A stretch of 64,000 bases of DNA. Origin: Colocasia esculenta (taxonomy: Eukaryota > Streptophyta > Magnoliopsida > Alismatales > Araceae). Position 1 is the stretch's first letter, and every line of letters begins with the position of its first letter. Below, piece after piece: positions 8,518 to 20,332 of this stretch. The stretch covers positions 39,080,713 through 39,144,712 of the forward strand of contig CM024755.1 of NCBI GenBank assembly GCA_014218235.1, in the 5' to 3' direction. Below the pieces are notes generated by a model. It did not search any database. It had not been told where the DNA came from and saw only the letters and a list, made by a program, of their open reading frames with translations. Both the position numbers and the translations under genes were made by a program.

Positions 8518-11500
8518 ATGGCTTCAGACCGTTCATGGATGTATCGTAGAATAGTTGATCATGTGGTGTCTGTGGAGTTTAGGGCCGGAATTGAGACTTT
8601 CATTCAGTTTGCATAAGGGAATCCAAGTGTAATAGTATACAACGAAGGTTGCATCCAATGTCTTTGTATGATTTGTAAAAATTTGAACTGGATTTCACCA
8701 TGGGAGGTTCAACGTCATTTATATAGAAAAGGGTTTGTTCAAGGTTATATGAATTGGACATGTCATGGTGAGGAGCTCTGGTCGTACGAGCCTAGTAATG
8801 TGGAAGGCACAAGTAAGTACGTGGATATGGTTGTAGATACTGTTGGTCCCACATTCAATGTACATGAGGATCCTGTATACGCTGAAGAAGTGTCGAACAA
8901 GGGAACCGAAAGATTTTATCAGTTACTTAAGGATGCTGCTGAGTCATTATGGGATGGTTGTCAAAAACACACTCGGTTATCAGTTGTGTCACAGTTGCTG
9001 AACTTGAAATGTGAATTTCATATAAGTGAGAGTTGTTTTGATCGTCTCCTCCTCATCATCAAGAGTATGTTACCTTAAGATGAGAAGCTGCCTCCAAATT
9101 TTTATCGTGTCAAGAAGATGGTTAATGAGTTAGGACTTGGATATGTGAAAATAGATGCATGTCTTAATAATTGTATGTTGTATCACAAGGAGGATGCAGA
9201 TAAGGTATCATGTTCTATTTGTCATCATGATAGGTTTAAACCTAAAAAGGGGCCAATTCTAGGGAAAATGATATACCTTATGCGGCATTGCGATATTTTC
9301 CCCTCACACCCAGACTGCAGCGGATGTATATGTCTTCAAAGATAGCTTGACATATGAGGGGTACGCAGAAAGAGTACATCATAACGAGGATATTATGAGT
9401 CATCCTGCAGATGGCGAAGCTTGAACTCATTCCAACCATGCTCATCCTATCTTCTAAAGGGAGTCACATAATGTGAGGCTTGATTTATGCACTGACGGAT
9501 TCAATCCATTTGGAAGTTCAATGACTTCCTACTCCAGTTGGCCAGTGTTTGTGACACCATACAACCTTCCTCCGAGCATGTGCATGAAGCGAGAGAATTT
9601 GTTCCTATCTTTATTGATTCCTGGTCATAAAAGTCCTACAGAAAATATAGACATCTATCTCAGAACATTGATTGATGAATTGAAATTATTATGGACTAAG
9701 GGGGTTAACACTTATGATACATGTAGAAAGCAAAATTTCACCATGAGGGCAGCATTGATGTGGACGATAAGTGATTTTTCTGCATATGGAATGCTATCTA
9801 GTTAGAGCACACATAGGAGGCTAGCATGTCTTTACTGTATGGATAATACCAAACTATTTGTACTTAAACATGGTGGGAATTAGGGCTGGCTTGATTGCCA
9901 TCAGCAGTTTTTAGCAGCTGATCACCCTTTCAGAAGACAAAAAATGCATTCCTAAAGAACAGAATGGAACGAGATGAAGTTATATTCGAGAGGTTGTCTG
10001 ATCATCATATGGCAGCACGTGTAGAAAATTTTGCCAGATATCACAAAACTAATGGGCAGTACACGGCACCTTTCAGGTTTTGGGAAGTAGCACAACTGGG
10101 TGAAGAGAAGCATTTTCTGGGAGCTACCTTATTGGTCAACTCTTCTTGTGCGGCATAATCTAGACGTGATGTATATCAAGAAGAATGTCTTTGATAATGT
10201 GTTCAACACCGTTATGGATATAAAAGATAAAACAAAGGACAATGGGAATGCACGTTTGGACTTATCCATGCTTTTTAAATGTCCAGAGTTAGAACTTGTT
10301 GAAGTAAATGGGAAATCAATTAAATCAAAAGTAGTTTATGTGCTTGAAGGTGGACAAGTAAAGGAAGTGTGCTAGTGGCTGAAAAAGTTGAGATTTCCTG
10401 ACAGTTATGTGTCTAATATTGCGCGTTGTGTCAATGTCACCGAGGGAAAAATATATGGAATGAAGAGTTATGACTGCCATGTGTTCATGTAAAGGTTGCT
10501 ACATATTGCATTTCGTAACAAGTTGCCGAAGCCTCTATGGGGAGCATTGTCTGAGCTGAGTCAATTTTTCACGATTCTGTGTGCATCAGAACTCAGGCTT
10601 GAGGATGTGCAAACCATCGAACAAAATGTGGTCACCATCGTATGCAAGTTGGAGGAGATATTTCCGCCTGCATTCTTCGATTCGATGAAGCATTTGCTCA
10701 TACATCTATCATATGAAGCTAAAGTCGGAGGGCCAGTACAATATAGATAGATGTATTCATTTGAGAGGTATATGTCAATATTAACTTTTTTCTTCTTAGA
10801 ATTGCATCTTATGTATAATATGTTTGCCATTTGTCTTGTACATTGTTGATGTAGGTGTATGCATGACCTCAAAATGAAAGTCCAAAATAAAACAAAAGTG
10901 GAGGGTTCTATTGCTGAGGCATACATTATGGAAAAAATCTTGAACTTTTGTTAGATGTACTTTGAAGCAGTCATACAAACTAGTCGTACTCAACCTCCAT
11001 GTAATGATAATGGGGGGGGGGGGGGGAATCTGTGTGTACAGATTGACTCTCTATATTTAATCATCCTGGACGTGCGTACAGACATTCTTCAACTCGCATG
11101 CTCGATGACAGAGAGTTATGCGCTGTAGAGATATAAAATTTTTTAAATTGTGCTGAGCTTGAGTGTTATGTTGAGTAAGTCCTGAACTCACAATTTATTG
11201 TGTATATAACTTCTTTGCCCTTCTTCTAGCTATTGAAGGTGGTCTTCCATTCATATTGCAGACAATTTGATTCAGAAATAATTCAAAGAAATCCACATCT
11301 CAGTTATTCTAAGGTTGAAAAAGAACGAGATAAGTCATTAACCTTATGGCTAAGAAAATGCATAAGTGTACATGCTCAAAGAGTATGAAAGATAAGTTAT
11401 GTTCACTTTTTAATTACTCTTCTCTATACGTAGGTTGAACAAGGTTTAATTATTGATGAAAAAGTTTGTCGGATAGTCTATGGCCCATCGAAAATCGCAC

Positions 11501-12243
11501 AGAACTATCCTAGATTTATTGTGAATGGGTATAGATTTCACACAAATGACTATGGGCAGAGTAAGTCTACCATGAATAGTGGCATATGTGTTAAAGGAAG
11601 TACGTACAATGAAAATGAATATGACCACTATGGTATTGTAGTGGTGATCTTACAGTTGCAATATCTATGACAAGACAATCATATATTCTTGTTCAAGTGT
11701 CATTGGTTTGATCTGAATTCCATTTGAAATAACACAACACATGGGATTGTCGAGCTTAAACATAAGTCCAAATTGAATACTTATGAGCCGTTTATTTTAG
11801 CCACACAAGCCCAACAAGTGTACTATACAAGCTATCTATTATCTACGAACAAAGAACAAAATGATTGGTGGACAGTTTGCAGAGTTAGGTCAAGACTATT
11901 ATCTGATTATGAATTAGACATGACTGATCAGACACCTGAAGAGGTCAACGCCGAATTCTTTCAAGAAGACTTGGTTGAAGATGTAGAGTTGGCAGCTCAT
12001 ATTGGAGTAGACGAATATGAAGAGCCAATTTGTTTGTCTAAAGGAAATGAGGTCGAAGAAGTTGATCCACATGAGATAAAAGGGAGTAGTGGAAGGCTAA
12101 CAGATATTGATGTAGGTCAGGTGTTTGGTGAAGATTCTGATGAGGAGGAGGAATATAGCAGTGATGAATGTGAAGATGATGATGAAGATGGGGCTGAATT
12201 GGATATATCGTCATCATTTGAGGCAGAAATGGATATCATTTAA
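8518..12243 (+). pseudogene. CACTA TNP2-type transposase, degenerate
   Basis: The N-terminus, MASDRSWMYRRIVD, is the transposase-associated domain that begins TNP2 proteins, followed by a Cys-containing block (about 8640-8780). The TNP2 core follows: YVDMVVDTVGPTFN onward (8818-9078), a conserved ICHHDRFKP zinc-like site (about 9212-9240), and TDGFNPFGS (about 9490-9516). A DUF4218 block lies at 10496-10750, ending GGPVQYR. A DUF4216-like block at about 11525-11720 contains VNGYRFHTN and LFKCHWFDLNS. The acidic C-terminus ends at 12243. Stops at 8614, 9076 and 9802, and several frame changes between 9345 and 10380, kill it. A G homopolymer at about 11012-11027 lies between the two DUF blocks. 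It acted as the cut-and-paste transposase in the autonomous ancestor. Confidence 0.87.
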
Positions 12244-12424
12244 AAATGGGTAGAATTTTTTCACATTTTTTCAGTATATTTAAAGTAGCCCACTTTCAAT
12301 ATAAGCAATTGACTGATGAACATGAATTTTGATGTTCCCTATGAAGATATGGTACGTGGAGCACGATCGGGCTCCAGTTCTGGGAGGAGGCTGAGTAGTG
12401 GGAGGGGTTCCTCTGCGGCCTCAG

Positions 12425-12944
12425 GTATGTATATTTAAAGTTGTATTTTTCTTTGTGCATCATTTATACATATTATTTATGCCATTTAAATTGTTACAGC
12501 TTCTGGTCCTTCTTCTGTGCCTCCTCCTTTGACAGCAGGTATGTATATTTAAAGTTATAGTTTCTTTGTTCATTGATTCACTTGTATTATTTACGCCATT
12601 AAAATTCTTACAAGTTCAGGTCAGTTTATGCCTCCTCTTCCTACGGTAGCAGGTATGATATTTAAATTTGTAAGTATTTGTATAATCATTATTTATATTC
12701 TTTAACATTTTATATTTAAAGTTGTATTTTTCTTTGTGCATTATTTATGCCATTTAAATTGTTTTAGCTTCCTTCTTCTGTGTCTCCTCCTCTGGCAGCA
12801 GGTATGTATATTTAAAGTTGTAGTTTATTTGAGCATTGATTCACTTGTATTATTTATGCCATTAAAATTCTTACAGGCTCGGGTTAGTTTACACCTCCTC
12901 CTCCTACAGTAGAAGGTATGTATATTTAAATTTTGAAGTATTTG
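12425..12944 (+). repeat. Tandem microexon-intron modules, left part
   Basis: Two exon types alternate. Type A at 12500-12538 and 12768-12801 encodes a Ser/Pro-rich peptide like SGPSSVPPPLTA. Type B at 12614-12652 and 12877-12915 is like SGQFMPPLPTVA. Intact exons are 39 nt and flanked by phase-1 introns starting gtatgtatatttaaa. The A-to-A step is 268 bp. The second A exon lost 5 nt (34 nt), which breaks the frame. The first B exon has its acceptor AG changed to AA. Confidence 0.8.
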
Positions 12945-13493
12945 TGATACGGGGATATCTTGGTAGGTCGGCTTTAATCCCGGTGATAGCCGACCTCATT
13001 GAAGGCACATGGAGACATCCTTTTTATCGCAAACAGAACATTAATTAACCGACCTGAAAGATCGAAACAATGAATCCTTTTTACTCCTCGGGCTGTCTTC
13101 TTAAGCTCGGCCATGAACTCCTCCCGCTCAGACGAAGCCAACGTGGAGCTCGACACACTCGCGGGCTCCCCGGAGCATTGCTCTCATCACCGACGAGGCA
13201 GGTGAGGAAAGTTCCGAAGATTACATAACTGATAACTGCGGTTATTAAGACCACGGTCACAATGACCTGGCAGAGAGGTGGCAACTTCCAAACCGGCGTT
13301 AATCACGTAAACCCCAGGCGAGATTGGTGGGGTCGTCCGGCTATTATAGACGTGTCCTAACACTATATAAGAGGTAGACATTCCACAGGCGCAGGTACGA
13401 TGTTCTACCCCAGGCTAGACCATTCTGTTCGGCTAGCGACTGACAAGAGCGTCAGAGTGTCTCCTCGCCGAGGCTCCTCGGCGGGCTTTGCAG
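12945..13493 (-). repeat. Left LTR of the gag-only element, part 1
   Basis: It matches 30946-31494 closely. It is interrupted after 13493 by SIRE-1 and resumes at 26663. In element orientation this is the 3' LTR. Confidence 0.9.
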
Positions 13494-13726
13494 TGATGAT
13501 CAGTCTGTCCCCATGTAATTTAAATTAATTATATATGTATTTTGGTGATTAACAAAACCAAACAAAACCCTATCAAAAAAATTCTAACACATATTTCATA
13601 AGTCTTAAGTACAGGAAATATACCAAGGTCAAAGAAGCCAATATTATTAAGTATCAACTTTCTGAAGCTTTAATCCTTTCAAGATCATATTTCTCTAAGT
13701 CCACACCGACTTCTGTTGAAAGCCAC

Positions 13727-14279
13727 AACGATTTCCTTATGTGTGTAACGATTTCAATAAGAGCTATAACGATTTGATATCATAACGATTTCTTTATAAG
13801 ACTGAGATATCATGTGGTTTCAAACAAGTTGTTCTCGTAACGATTCCTTAAGTCATCGTAACGATTTCTTTAGAACTCGTAATGACTTGCTCGTCGCAAC
13901 GACTCCTTTAAGTCATCGTAACGATTTCTTTAGAACTCGTAATGACTTGCCCGTCGTAACTATTCTTTAAGTCCGCGTAACAATTTCTTTAGAACTCGTA
14001 ATGACTTGCCCGTCGTAACGATTCCTTAAGTTATCGCAACGATTTCTTTAGAGCTCATAACGATTTGCTTCGCGCAACGATTTCTTTAGAGCTCATAACG
14101 ATTTGCTTCACGCAACGATTTCTTTAGAGTTCATAACGATTTGTTAGGTAGTCACAACAATTTCTTCATTGAACACATCGACTTACTTGCCATAACGATT
14201 TCCTCAGTATTCATAACGATTCCTTTAATGAATACAATGATTTGCTCTCTATAATGACTTGTTGGTATTCATAATGATT
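13727..14279 (+). repeat. Phased AACGATT/AACGACT array in the SIRE-1 5' LTR
   Basis: About 25 copies of AACGAtT, AACGACT or one-base variants occur on the plus strand. Starts from 13839 are 13839, 13860, 13881, 13898, 13920, 13941, 13958, 13979, 14000, 14017, 14038, 14059, 14076, 14097, 14114 and 14135, then 14194, 14215, 14236 and 14253. Steps are mostly 21 bp, alternating with 17 bp. The units are about 38 bp (21+17) or 59-60 bp (21+21+17). The array lies upstream of the TATA box, in U3. Confidence 0.88.
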
Positions 14280-14748
14280 TCATAAGTCATATAGACAACG
14301 ACTTTATGGTTTATATCGACTTGATATTTATCTTATCTCTTAAAGCGTTGAATAGTCAAAGTCTTCTCTTATCTGTCTGACTGCTGTGCATTTAATGAAG
14401 ACAGAACGTATCTCTGCATGCATGCAGATGATATCTTTTCATTATCGTGCATATTCTGTCAACATCTTTTAGAACAAGCTATTTGGCATTGCTATTTTGG
14501 TGAATATTCACGTCAACGTTTTCTGACATCAAGAGACATTCTAGCTGTCTACTGTTCTAGCATTTAATATGTGCAAGGTCCTAAAGGCATTCTGTCATAC
14601 AACGTTGGACCATATAGACATCAGAAAATCTTATCTCTTTGCGTGCTCAACTGGATAAAAGATTGTTGAAGCTTCCAGATGTCAAGCAGTCTAACGTCTA
14701 CCAATCTAAGAGACAACGGTTACTTCAACGGCCATATTTCAAATGGAG

Positions 14749-14757
14749 ATATAAATA
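14749..14757 (+). promoter_or_regulatory. TATA box of the SIRE-1 5' LTR
   Basis: ATATAAATA in the context gagATATAAATAcaag lies about 470 bp after the motif array and 730 bp before the LTR end. It is kept at 25927-25935 in the 3' LTR and in SIRE-2. It is the best candidate for the genomic RNA promoter. The start site itself cannot be seen. Confidence 0.65.
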
Positions 14758-15024
14758 CAAGACAAAAGTTCAGAAGAAGAAGTATGACGATGAACGTACA
14801 AGCAATTCAAATCTTCTGAGAGAATTCTAGAGCCAAGAACCTCATTCCTTCTTGTGTTGCTCTTTGCTCTTTACACTGTAGTGAAAATCCTGAGAGAGCT
14901 CGTGTAGTTCTGAGAGTCTACTGTGTTTCTAGATCTTCTACTCTCAGTTGTGCTTGCTTCAGATCTTAGCTTGTGGAAGCTTGATCTAGGGGCTTGTTTT
15001 TACTGCTTACCTTTGCTGTTGTTG

Positions 15025-15212
15025 TTCCCTTCTGTTGTGAAGGAAGACCTGGTGGGGTATCCAGGGTGTTGTCTGTTCCCTTCGGTTGTGAAGGAAGACC
15101 TGGTGGGATCCAGGTTGTTGATTCCCTTCTGTCGTGAAGAAAGACCTGGTGGGGTATCCAGGGTGGTGTAATTCCCTTCGTGTGAAGGAAGACCAGCTGA
15201 GCTGGGTGTTGT
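15025..15212 (+). repeat. Four copies of a 46-50 bp repeat in the SIRE LTR
   Basis: The unit begins ttcccttctgttgtgaagga and ends in a variant of ccagggtgttg. Copies start at 15025, about 15076, 15122 and 15171, and the last is shortened. The same block occurs at about 26202-26392 and, inverted, at about 37240-37440 in SIRE-2, where one unit differs. It lies downstream of the TATA box, so in the transcribed leader. Confidence 0.8.
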
Positions 15213-15481
15213 AGTGTCCATAGGGGGACTGTACCCTAGTTAGTGGAATCCTAAGTTGTTGCTCAGGGACTGGACGTAGGACTCCTATGGAGAGGAGGTC
15301 CGAACCAGGATAATTTCTTGCGTTGTGTGGTTGTTTTTATTGTGTGATTGCTCTTTGAACTAACTGTTACTAACCTTCATTGAAGAACATCTTTGTGTGA
15401 ATGTTTTAAGTACAGGTACTAATTAAATATTTTAAAAGACCCATTCACCCCCCCCTCTGGGCTTGTCAACTGGGCAACAAG

Positions 15482-15493
15482 TGGTATTAGAGC
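15482..15493 (+). promoter_or_regulatory. SIRE-1 primer-binding site
   Basis: TGGTATTAGAGC lies two bases after the 5' LTR. It differs by one C-to-T change from TGGTATCAGAGC, the initiator-tRNA-Met primer site. Confidence 0.88.
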
Positions 15494-15543
15494 GAGTCTC
15501 TTCGACAAAGAAGTAGATCCAACGATCTGAAGAGTAAAGATCC

Positions 15544-17311
15544 ATGGCAGCCCAAAGTCATTTCGAGGGTTAGTCAGTTAACCGACCACCATTGTTCGAT
15601 GGAGAAGACTACACTTACTGGAAGACCAGAATGGAGTATTTTCTACAAGGACACGACTATCAGATATGGTCAATAGTGGAAGAAGGTGATCTGCTGGTTA
15701 CAAATGAGAAAGCTCAGTGGACAGACGACGACAGGAAGAAGATCTCGTGGAACTGTAAAGCAAAGAGTATTCTGTGCTGTGCCCTAAGTAAAAAGGAATT
15801 CAACAGAGTCTCAACCTGCAAATCTGCAATGGAAATGTAGGAAAAGCTCAGGATCACTTATGAAGGCACAGAAAAGGTGAAGGAGACAAGAATTGACATT
15901 CTTGTAACCCAATATGAAAGATTTCAGATGCAATCAGGTGAGTCCATAACCCAGATGTTCAGTAGATTTACAGATATCACAAATGGGTTAGCCGGACTAG
16001 GAAAGACCTATGAAATGGGAGACATGGTGAGGAAAATTCTTAGATCCCTACCATCTTCATGGACTCCCAAAGTTACAGCCATTGAAGAAGCTAATGATCT
16101 AAAGAGAATGTCTTTGGAAAAGCTCATTGGGTCCCTTATGGCCCATGAGATAAATATGGAGAGATTAGGAGAATCCTCCAGTAGAAAGAAGCAGTCAAAT
16201 GCACTCAAGGCTGATGAAGAGTTGTCAGAAGAATCACTGGACAACAGTGAGAGCAGCAAGGACAGTGATGATGAAGAAGCTATGCTGTCTAGAAGACTAT
16301 AACGATTTCTAGCCAAAAAGAAGAAGTTTCAATCTGGCAGAAGATTCTTCAAGAAAAATAAAGAGTTTAAGAAGCCAGAAGAAAAAGATCTGAAGAAGGG
16401 TGAGCCAATCTGTTATGAGTGCAAGAAGCCAGGACACATCAAAGCTGAATGTCCAAAATTTAAGAAGCCTGAATTCAGGAAGAGAGAAAGTTCCAAGAAA
16501 TTCAGGAAATACAAGAAGAAGGCAATGGCAGCTGCATGGGAAAATAGCAGCGACTCAGACAGTGAGTCAAGCTCAACCAGTGATGAAGAAGAAGCCAACT
16601 TGGCTTTTATGGCAAACACCGAGGATAAGGTAACTTCTGATTCTTCATTTGATTCCTACAATGATTCTGATTTAGACAATTTAGAGGAAGCATTCAATGA
16701 ATTGTATGATAAATATAAAGAAGTAACTAAACTGTTAAAAGTAAGTAAGAAAAACAGTGCTTGTCTAGAAAACACTAACTCAGATCTGAAAACAGAAAAT
16801 GAGGAATTAGAAAAATAAATAACTGAACTTAAAAGAAGAAATGAATTACTATGTGAGGATCTAAAAGCTAAGAATGAACGAATAATTAAACTTGAAAAAC
16901 AAGCAAGCTCAGATGAACTGAAAACTGAAATTAAGATACTAACAGAAGAAAATACTAAATTATCTAGCACATTGGAAAAATTTACAAATGGTAAAAACCC
17001 CTTAATATTAAAAGTTGCTAGAAGATCAGGAAAGAGAAAACATGGATTAGGATATACACCTCCAGATAATGAAGAAACCATAGTCTATCCTAAAATATAC
17101 CCGACTCCAAAATTTGTACTCGAACAAGATATAGCATACAAAGCTAACTTCAAATATATAGAAAAAGTAACTAAATTATCCTGCTGTAGTCACTGCAACA
17201 AGTTAGGACATATCATAACATCATGCTCAACAAGACATAAGAAATAGATAATGAAAGGTAAAATCAATGATACTAACCAATCAGGACCCAAAAGAATTTG
17301 GGTACCTAAAA
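15544..17311 (+). pseudogene. SIRE-1 gag, broken by stops
   Basis: It starts ATGGCAGCCC 50 bases after the primer site. Codons 1-220 resemble the copia gag (UBN2-type) domain, with PPLFDGEDYTYWKTRMEYFL near the N-terminus. A Lys-rich segment leads to a CX2CX4HX4C zinc knuckle at 16411-16452. Acidic Ser/Asp stretches (16540-16680) and a long Lys/Glu coiled-coil region (16680-16990) follow, then a second zinc knuckle at 17185-17226. Two knuckles are typical of SIRE-type gag. All parts share one frame, interrupted by stops at 15571, 15838, 16300, 16816 and 17245. Protease follows in another frame, so either a programmed shift or a lesion lies near 17311. Confidence 0.88.
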
Positions 17312-17312
17312 C

Positions 17313-20300
17313 TTGATGATTTTATTTCAGGGTAACACTCGAGCATCCAAATGGTATTTGGACAGTGGGTGCTCAAGGCACATGTCAGGGAATCGGAAGC
17401 TATTCACCCATATCCAAGCTGAAGAAGGAACAGTTACCTATGGAGACAATGGGAAAGGCATAGTAATTGGCAGTGGTTCTGTGAGCAACAAAGGAAAAAT
17501 AGTCATTGAAGATGTATTGCTTGTCAAAGGGCTGAAGCACAATCTCATCAGCATCAGCCAGCTTTGTGACAGAGGTCATTAGATTCAATTTCAAGAGTCA
17601 AAGTGCAGCATATTGAAGGAAGGAGCAGTAATTTTCAAAGCCAATAGAGAAAAGAACTTGTATGCGCTCCATCTTGAAGAACTCAAGGATTAGAACGTCT
17701 GTTTGGCAGCAAACAAGGATAAATCAACTGAATTGTGGCACAGAAGACTGGGACACTGTAGCATAGACGATATGAGAAAATTGTTAAAGAAGAATCTTGT
17801 AGAAGGTCTGCCAAAGGTCAGCACAAAATTGGATGGCATCTACAGACCTTGTGCCAAAGGAAAGCATGTTAAGAGTTCCTTCAAGTCAAAGACTGTGGTG
17901 ACAACCTCAAAACCCTTAGAACTTCTTCATATGGATTTATTTGGGCCAATGAGAACCACCAGTCTTGGAGGAAAGAATTTTGGTTTTGTTATTGTTGATG
18001 ATTATTCCAGATTCACTTGGGTTTCCTTCTTAGAGCACAAAGATGATACATTTGAAAGCTTTGTAAGCTTCAGCAGGAAAGTTTAGAAAGACAAGAAGTT
18101 TTGCATTGTTGGAATCCGGTCAGATCATGGAGGAGAATTTCAAAATGAAAGATTTGCAAAATTCTGTGATGACCAAGGGATCGAGCATAACTTCTCAGCA
18201 CCGAGGACATGGCAAGAGCTATGCTGTCAGAATATGATTTGCCAAGGTACTTCTGGGCAAAAGTAGTTAACACAGCAAGCTACATCATAAATAGAGTAAT
18301 GATCAGACCAATCCTGAAGAAGACAGCTTATGAATTATTCAAAGGAAAGAAGCCAAAGATCAGTCATTTCAGAACCTTTGGATGTCCATGCTTTATACAC
18401 AACAATGGCAAACGGGACATTGGTAAGTTGGATGCCAAATCAGATGAAGGCATCTTCAGGGGGTATGCTTCTAAACCTAAAGGTTACAGGGTGTTTAATA
18501 AACACACTTTATTGATTGAACAGTCTGTACATATTATTTTTGATGAAACTAACCCTTCCTTGAGTAAGGAAGAAGATAGTGACAATGATGATGCATATGA
18601 ATTGTCCAAGAAATTAAAAGATACATCAATTGAGGACAAGCATGATCCACCTCTGGAAGACTTGCAGCAAACAGTCATTGAGCATGAAAGACTTCCAAAG
18701 GAGTGGAGACACAAGAAAGATCACCCACTCGAAAACATCATTGGTGATCCTTCTGTAGGGGTAAGAACAAGAGGTAATGTAATTCCTTGTGATTACCTAG
18801 CATTCGTTTCTCAAATAGAGCCTAGGACAGTCAATGAAGCACTCACTGATGAGTCTTGGATTATAGCCATGCAGGATGAACTTAACCAGTTCAAAAGAAA
18901 CCAAGTATGGTCACTTGTTCCCAGACCATCAGACCATCCAGTTATTGGCACCAAGTGGGTGTTTAGAAACAAATTGGATGAGGCTGGTGTGATTTTAAGA
19001 AACAAGGCCAGATTGGTGGCTCAAGGCTATTCCCAAGAGGAAGGCATAGATTTCGATGAAACCTATGCACCTGTGGCTAGACTTGAGGCTATTAGAATAT
19101 TACTAGCATATGCATCTGCTCTAGACTTAAAACTATTTCAAATGGATGTTAAATCTGCATTTTTGAATGGTTTTATTAAAGAGGAAGTCTATGTAGAACA
19201 GCCTCCAGGCTTTGATGATTTAGAATTTCCAAATCATGTTTTTAAACTGCATAAGGCTCTATATGGCTTAAAGCAAGCACCTAGAGCCTGGTATGAAAGA
19301 CTTAGTTCTTTTCTGTTAAACCATGGTTTCAGTAGAGGTAAAGTAGATAGCACTTTATTTATAAAGTCAAAAGTCAAACACATTCTATTAGTTCAAATTT
19401 ATGTAGATGATATTATTTTTGGATCTACTGATGAATCTCTTTGCAAATATTTTGAAAAGTTGATGCAGGGAGAATTTGAGATGAGCATGACGGGGGAGCT
19501 CAACTATTTCCTTGGACTACAAATCAAGCAAGGAAAAGATGACACTCACATCTGTCAAGCAAAATACACCAAGGAGCTCTTGAAGAAGTTTGGTTTTGAT
19601 AACACAAAGTCTCTCTCAACACCCATGAGTACATCTACAAGAATGGACAGTGACAAGGATGGTAAGAAAGTAGATCAAAAGATCTACAGAGGTATGATTG
19701 GTTCATTACTTTATTTAACAGCTAGTAGACCTGATATTCTATTTAGTGTATGCATGTGTGCTAGGTATCAAGTAGATCCTAGATAATCACATTTAATCTC
19801 AGTAAAAAGAATATTGAGATATTTAGCTAGAACTCATGACTTAGGTCTATGGTATCCAAAATCTTGTGAAATTAACTACTCTGATGCTGACTATGCTAGA
19901 TGCAAAGTGGATAGAAAGAGCACCAGTGGTTGTTGTCAATTTCTTGCAGTGTGTTTGATATCCGGGTCCTCAAAGAAACAAAATTCAGTGGCACTATCTA
20001 CAGCTGAAGCTGAGTACGTGGCTGCTGGAAGTTGCTGTACACAACTCCTATGGATAAAGCAACAACTTCAGGATTTTGGACTAAATATCAAATCAATTCC
20101 ACTATTGTGCGACAACACCAGTGCCATCAATCTCACCAAAAATCCAGTTCAGCATTCAAGGACCAAACATATTGAGGTTAGATATCATTTTATTCGTGAT
20201 CATGTAGCAAATGGTAATATTGAAATTTCATTTATTGACACAAAAGATCAGTTAGTAGATATTTTCACAAAAGTCTTACCTGAAGAAAGATTTACATCTC

Positions 20301-20332
20301 TTAGAAGGGAATTGGGCATGTGTAATTTGTGA
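17313..20332 (+). pseudogene. SIRE-1 pol (protease, integrase, RT, RNase H), broken
   Basis: The domain order is that of Ty1/copia. Protease shows WYLDSGCSRHMSG (about 17352-17390). The GAG-pre-integrase block has TELWHRRLGH (about 17727-17757). Integrase keeps HMDLFGP and RSDHGGEF with the first two catalytic Asp. At about 18204 the sequence jumps from SAPR straight to MARAMLSE, skipping the conserved QQNGVVERKN-type block with the catalytic Glu, and the frame changes there. RT at about 18830-19580 has MDVKSAFLNG and YVDD (19400-19411). RNase H (about 19860-20300) has STAEAEYVA and CDNTSAI. Stops lie at 17579, 17691, 18084 and 19784. Comparison with SIRE-2 shows 19784 is GAA changed to TAA. 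It ends LGMCNL at 20332, as SIRE-2 does. Confidence 0.92.

Larger units (their letters stand above)
13494..15479 (+). repeat. 5' LTR of SIRE-1
   Basis: It runs from TGATGATCAG to GGGCAACA, 1,986 bp. In order it contains the AACGATT/AACGACT array (13727-14279), a TATA box (14749-14757), a 48 bp repeat (15025-15212) and a C-rich end before the primer site. Short open frames inside it have no family resemblance and are taken as chance. Confidence 0.93.

Noticed and set aside
11012..11027. Run of about 16 G as a G-quadruplex or regulatory element
   Set aside because: It lies inside a dead transposase gene between two homology blocks. A slippage-grown homopolymer or sequencing artefact is a simpler reading.
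13727..14279. CRISPR array
   Set aside because: Evenly spaced short repeats suggested it, but the spacers are repetitive themselves, the motif varies, there are no cas genes, and the DNA is from a plant.
14639..14830. 63-codon frame in the SIRE LTR, also found at 37632-37823
   Set aside because: It spans the TATA box and R region and is broken in the 3' LTR of SIRE-1 (TAG in place of TGG). Conservation reflects LTR identity, not coding.
15000..15221. Frames on both strands across the 48 bp repeats
   Set aside because: They arise from repetition of a unit without stops. They resemble no protein I know.
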